Shown here piece by piece: positions 61,419-64,000 of a stretch of 64,000 nucleotides of DNA. Origin of the DNA: Nocardia grenadensis NBRC 108939 (GTDB taxonomy: Bacteria; Actinomycetota; Actinomycetes; Mycobacteriales; Mycobacteriaceae); contig NZ_BDCJ01000020.1 in the NCBI RefSeq assembly GCF_001613445.1, positions 62,001 to 126,000 on the forward strand. The letters are read 5' to 3'. The first letter of the stretch is position 1. Each line of letters starts with the position of its first letter. Below the pieces are notes generated by a model. That model was given only the letters and a program-made list of their open reading frames with translations, did not search any database and was not told the DNA's origin. The position numbers and the translations under genes were made by a program.

Positions 61419-61799
61419 TCAGCGGACGCGGCGCAGCGGCGGATCGGCGCCCTCGGGGACACGCAGTTCGTCGCCGTGGTCGCGCACCCAGGCGGCCAGC
61501 GCGCGCAACGGCCCGTCCACCAGGCCGACGCCCAGTTCGGTCAGCCGGTACTCGACTCCGGGCGGCGCGTCCGGATCGGGTCGTCGGGCGACCAGGCCGC
61601 GTCCGAGCAGCCGACGCAGCGCCTCGGTGAGCGTTTTGTCGCGGATACCGCCGATTCCGATGCGCAGCTCGACGCGTCGCCGGGGACCGTCGGCGAGGGC
61701 GGCGAGGATCACCGGGTCCCAGGTGTGGGCGAACAGGTCCAGTGCGCCTCGCAACCGGCAGTCGGCGACGGGGTCGGTGCGGTTGTGATAATCGGTCAT
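61419..61799 (-). CDS. HxlR-family transcriptional regulator
   Basis: 126 aa from ATG 61799. The winged HTH of the HxlR/MarR-like type includes CRLRGALDLFAHTWDPVILA, LRIGIGGIRDKTLTEALRRL and VEYRLTELGVGLVDGPLRAL. The N-terminal Cys (position 14) is where redox-sensing HxlR proteins carry their reactive Cys. It is divergent from an NADP-reductase-like gene across a perfect 24-base palindrome, so it likely represses both. Confidence 0.87.
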   Translation of the reverse strand: MTDYHNRTDPVADCRLRGALDLFAHTWDPVILAALADGPRRRVELRIGIGGIRDKTLTEALRRLLGRGLVARRPDPDAPPGVEYRLTELGVGLVDGPLRALAAWVRDHGDELRVPEGADPPLRRVR

Positions 61800-61820
61800 C
61801 GCCCACCAGCGTCGCGGTCC

Positions 61821-61844
61821 GATACGCACCGATCGGTGCGTATC
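61821..61844. promoter_or_regulatory. Perfect 24-bp palindrome, HxlR operator
   Basis: GATACGCACCGA (61821-61832) is followed directly by its exact reverse complement TCGGTGCGTATC (61833-61844), 22 bases upstream of the HxlR start and 54 upstream of the divergent gene. It is the obvious operator for the HxlR dimer. Confidence 0.8.
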
Positions 61845-61898
61845 CCGCTCCCTACGGTAGCCCTCGTACACAGTTCGCGACGACGGAGGAGCACGAGG

Positions 61899-62534
61899 GT
61901 GCGGATAGCGATTCTGGGAACGGGTCATCTGGCCGGAGCGCTGGGCGGATGCTGGACGCGGGCGGGGCACCGGGTCACCGTGGCGGGACGTTCGCCGGAT
62001 AAGGCGGCGGCGCTGGCCCGGCGGCTCGGCGGCGCGACCCGCTCGGCCCCGGCCCGCGAGGCGATACGCGCAGCGGACGCGGTCCTGCTCGCGGTGCCCT
62101 GGGACGCGGCGGCCGCAGTGCTGGCGGCCGCTGGTGGGAGCAACGGAGATCTGGCGGGGATACCGATCATCGACCCGACCAACCCGGTCGAACACGGGGT
62201 GGGCGTGGTGCTGGGCCCGGCGGGCGGATCCAATGCCGAACGGATCGCCGCGGCGGCCCCGGGCGGCCTGGTGGTGAAGGGGTTCCATCTGGTGCCGTCC
62301 ACACAGTGGGGGGCGGACGGCACGGCGACGACGGTCGTCTTGTGCGGGGACGACCCCGGCGCGCTGCGCGTGGTCGAAACGCTGGTGCGCGATGCCGGGG
62401 CGGAACCGGTGGTGGTGGGGTCGCTGGCCCGGGCGCGGCAAACCGAGGAGGTGGCCGGGCTGTTCATCGCGCTGGCGTTCGCCGGGGTCGACCCGCGGAC
62501 CGTGGCGCCGGGTCTGCTGCCGGTGCGATCGTGA
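61899..62534 (+). CDS. NADPH-dependent F420 reductase-like / NAD(P)-binding protein
   Basis: 211 aa from GTG 61899, behind GGAGGAGCACGAGG. The N-terminal Rossmann motif is MRIAILGTGHLAGALGGCWT, with GRSPDK at the end of strand 2 suggesting NADP preference, then AVLLAVPWDAAAAVL and IDPTNPVEHG. This matches the coenzyme F420-dependent NADP oxidoreductase (NPR) family and related reductases. It is divergent from HxlR, a typical electrophile- or quinone-sensing pair. A DoxX protein follows. Confidence 0.83.
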   Translation: MRIAILGTGHLAGALGGCWTRAGHRVTVAGRSPDKAAALARRLGGATRSAPAREAIRAADAVLLAVPWDAAAAVLAAAGGSNGDLAGIPIIDPTNPVEHGVGVVLGPAGGSNAERIAAAAPGGLVVKGFHLVPSTQWGADGTATTVVLCGDDPGALRVVETLVRDAGAEPVVVGSLARARQTEEVAGLFIALAFAGVDPRTVAPGLLPVRS

Positions 62535-62642
62535 CCGGGGCACGCAACAATTTTCGTGGCCGGCGATGAGTCCTGCGGCTGCGTGCCGTCGTATCGGTTG
62601 AACGCGCTACCAACCCGGCGCGACCGACCCGAAGGACCGGAA

Positions 62643-63077
62643 ATGACTACCACCAGCCCCGCCGCCGCCTCCGCCGATATCGCCGGCCGTCCCGGCACGA
62701 TCCGTAACCGGGTCCTGTGGACCCTGCAGATCCTGCTCGGCCTGTTCTTCGTCATCGCTTCGGGCGGGCCGAAGCTCGTGATACCGAACGCGTTGGCCGA
62801 CAATGCTCCCGAGAATTTGACGATCCCGTTCGCGCTGCTCGTTTTCATCGGGCTGGTCGAGGTCGCGGGTGGTATCGGTCTGCTGGTGCCGCGGCTGGCT
62901 GCCCTTGCTGCCGTGGGCCTGTCGGTGCTCACCGTGCTCGCCGCCGGGACGCAGGCGTTCATCGCCGGTGAGCCCGCGATGGCGATCTTCCCGCTGGTAC
63001 TGGCGGTGGTCTTCGCCTGGATCGCCTACGAGCGCCGCGCCGGCGTGGCCGCGCTGCGGGCCTCGCTGTCGCGATGA
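62643..63077 (+). CDS. DoxX-like membrane protein
   Basis: 144 aa from ATG 62643 with GAAGGACC upstream. Four predicted membrane segments: LWTLQILLGLFFVIASGGPK, LTIPFALLVFIGLVEVAGGI, LAALAAVGLSVLTVLAAG and AIFPLVLAVVFAWIAY. The first segment with its SGGPKL motif is typical of DoxX/DoxD-like proteins. Some relatives support redox stress responses. It is probably co-regulated with the upstream reductase under HxlR, which is inference. Confidence 0.85.
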   Translation: MTTTSPAAASADIAGRPGTIRNRVLWTLQILLGLFFVIASGGPKLVIPNALADNAPENLTIPFALLVFIGLVEVAGGIGLLVPRLAALAAVGLSVLTVLAAGTQAFIAGEPAMAIFPLVLAVVFAWIAYERRAGVAALRASLSR

Positions 63078-63093
63078 GGAATTCGTAGGTGAG

Positions 63094-63154
63094 ACCGGCG
63101 ATCGGTGGCCTGGCCATCGATCGCCGGTCGTGCGTGCTCGGGTCGATCGCCGGT
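63094..63154 (+). terminator. Hairpin with an extra repeat after the doxX-like gene
   Basis: ACCGGCGATCG (63094-63104) pairs perfectly with CGATCGCCGGT (63118-63128). A second copy of the right arm lies at 63144-63154. The first pair can form a strong stem ending the doxX-like transcript; the duplicated arm could give an alternative fold. Confidence 0.6.
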
Positions 63155-63278
63155 CGGGTTGGCGGCGATCGATCCAGGGACCATTGCCGCGGCGGGAGCG
63201 GGGCCGACCAGGACCCCCGCGCTGCCGGTCGGCCGAGGACCGGTCGGACAGGGTCGCCCGGCTCACGCCGCGGCCCGA

Positions 63279-64000
63279 TCACCGGCCCGGTGCCATCGCT
63301 GAACGGGTGCTGTCCGCGAACTCCTTCCGGACCGAATCGAGAACCCGGGCGACCTGTTCGGGATGGGCGAGATGCGGATAGTGACCGGCGCCCGCGATCT
63401 CGGTGATCGGGGCGGTGACCGCGGCGGTCAGCGGATCGCGGGACCCGGTCACCAGGTGGACCGGCACGCGCAGTTCGTCGAGGAGGCGGCGGGCGGTCAA
63501 GTGGGCGTCCGGTTTCCCGGCGGCGCGTAGCGCCGCGACCGTGCGCCGGGCCACCCCGGGGCGGCGCAGGTTCGCGCCGGCACTGTCCAGTGCCGGGCCC
63601 GCCGGGATACCCAGCAGCGCGGCCAGTCGCGCGGGTGGCAGGCGGCGCAGCAGCGCGGTGGCGATCGGGGTGCGGGCGAGGCGGGAGCTGCCGCGCTGCA
63701 GGAAGGCCGGGGCTACCAGGATCACGCCCGCGACGCGGTCGGGATGGGCGGCGGCATATCGGAGTGCCGGCACGCAGCCGAGGGAATGGCCCACCAGCAC
63801 CGGGCGGCCGGCGACCGGCGCCAGCAGATCGTCGAGCCACCGGTCCGGTTCGCCATGCCGTGGTGCGGACCGGCCCAGGCCGGGAAGGTCGGCGGCGAGG
63901 GTGGGGGTGTCGAGGTACCCACGGACCTCGCGCCAGGCTTCGCTGTCGGTGGGAAGTCCGTGCAGCAGGACGTAGTCCGGCGTGCGTCGCTCGCCGGAGA
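63279..64000 (-). CDS. Alpha/beta hydrolase, N-terminus beyond the right edge
   Basis: At least 240 aa are visible; the open frame continues through the window edge with DYVLLHGLPTDSEAW, so the start lies outside. Motifs: LLHGLPTDSEAW (oxyanion), DLPGLGRS, VLVGHSLGCVPALRYAA (nucleophile Ser), VTGSRDPLT (Asp) and AGHYPHLAHPEQ (His). This is a soluble esterase/lipase or epoxide-hydrolase-like protein of the large alpha/beta hydrolase family. Substrate unknown. Confidence 0.83.
   Translation of the reverse strand, partial: SGERRTPDYVLLHGLPTDSEAWREVRGYLDTPTLAADLPGLGRSAPRHGEPDRWLDDLLAPVAGRPVLVGHSLGCVPALRYAAAHPDRVAGVILVAPAFLQRGSSRLARTPIATALLRRLPPARLAALLGIPAGPALDSAGANLRRPGVARRTVAALRAAGKPDAHLTARRLLDELRVPVHLVTGSRDPLTAAVTAPITEIAGAGHYPHLAHPEQVARVLDSVRKEFADSTRSAMAPGR

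Noticed and set aside
1..64000. CRISPR arrays, tRNA or rRNA genes and insertion sequences
   Set aside because: No regularly spaced repeats, cloverleaf-like sequences, rRNA signatures or transposase motifs were noticed by reading; a covariance-model and IS search would be needed to exclude short or divergent ones.

Overview
The window comes from a high-GC actinobacterium, most likely a mycolic-acid-containing genus such as Nocardia. The reasons are pervasive C/G third codon positions, many GTG starts, chains of 4-bp ATGA/GTGA gene overlaps, TAGGGT-type -10 boxes, an antigen-85-like mycolyltransferase, a CYP125-like cytochrome P450 and pieces of a BREX type 2 (Pgl) system. No rRNA, tRNA, CRISPR array or intact transposase was seen. 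The genus is inferred, not shown.

Layout. (1) 0-17.5 kb is an accessory, defence-flavoured region. It holds an XRE/ImmA-IrrE regulator-protease with an unknown partner, an HTH protein plus DUF3039 protein module opposite two tiny genes, a membrane protein with a putative zinc site, and the 3' half of a BREX-2 operon (pglZ-brxD-brxHI). The BREX genes meet a decayed aminoglycoside phosphotransferase at a sharp junction. Next come an AAA ATPase/DUF234 protein behind a three-copy TATAATAG operator, a pRiA4b ORF-3-like protein, and a Fic toxin with a fused Phd/VbhA-like antitoxin. (2) 17.5-38.6 kb is a catabolic region of three operons. Operon A (minus, divergent IclR regulator) has an isocitrate-lyase-family lyase, aconitase/isopropylmalate-isomerase-like large and small subunits, an MHS transporter and an acyl-CoA ligase. 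Operon B (plus) has a DHDPS-family dehydratase, an SsuABC/TauABC-like ABC importer, an M24 (creatinase-fold) enzyme and a RidA protein, ending at a strong terminator. Operon C (minus) has an MHS transporter, a GntR regulator, a second lyase, a hydantoinase-family amidohydrolase, an isochorismatase-family amidase and an FAD-dependent oxidoreductase. An IclR gene remnant and a mycolyltransferase-like gene lie between B and C. (3) 39-64 kb holds chromosomal and lifestyle genes: acyl-CoA dehydrogenase, an E. coli-type argS, TetR/DHA2 efflux, glycerophosphodiesterase, DEAD-box helicase, VOC/TetR, two P450s, AraC, methyltransferase, HxlR/reductase, DoxX and hydrolases. Several wrecked genes are mixed in.

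How the genes may work together. The catabolic enzymes fit a working hypothesis. A cyclic imide or related ring is opened by the hydantoinase-family enzyme, the half-amide is cleaved by the isochorismatase-family amidase, and the resulting (alkyl)maleate is hydrated by the LeuCD-like enzyme. The product is then split by an isocitrate-lyase-family lyase into pyruvate plus a short acid that the acyl-CoA ligase activates. This resembles the end of the nicotinate route through dimethylmaleate and dimethylmalate joined to imidase/half-amidase steps. It is inference only.

Decay is a theme. Broken or truncated genes include an APH whose catalytic Asp reads as Asn, an IclR tail, a VOC protein with a frameshifted start, a TIGR03364-like oxidoreductase fused head to head with a UTRA regulator remnant, a DUF2252 gene with an internal deletion, and a TetR tail.
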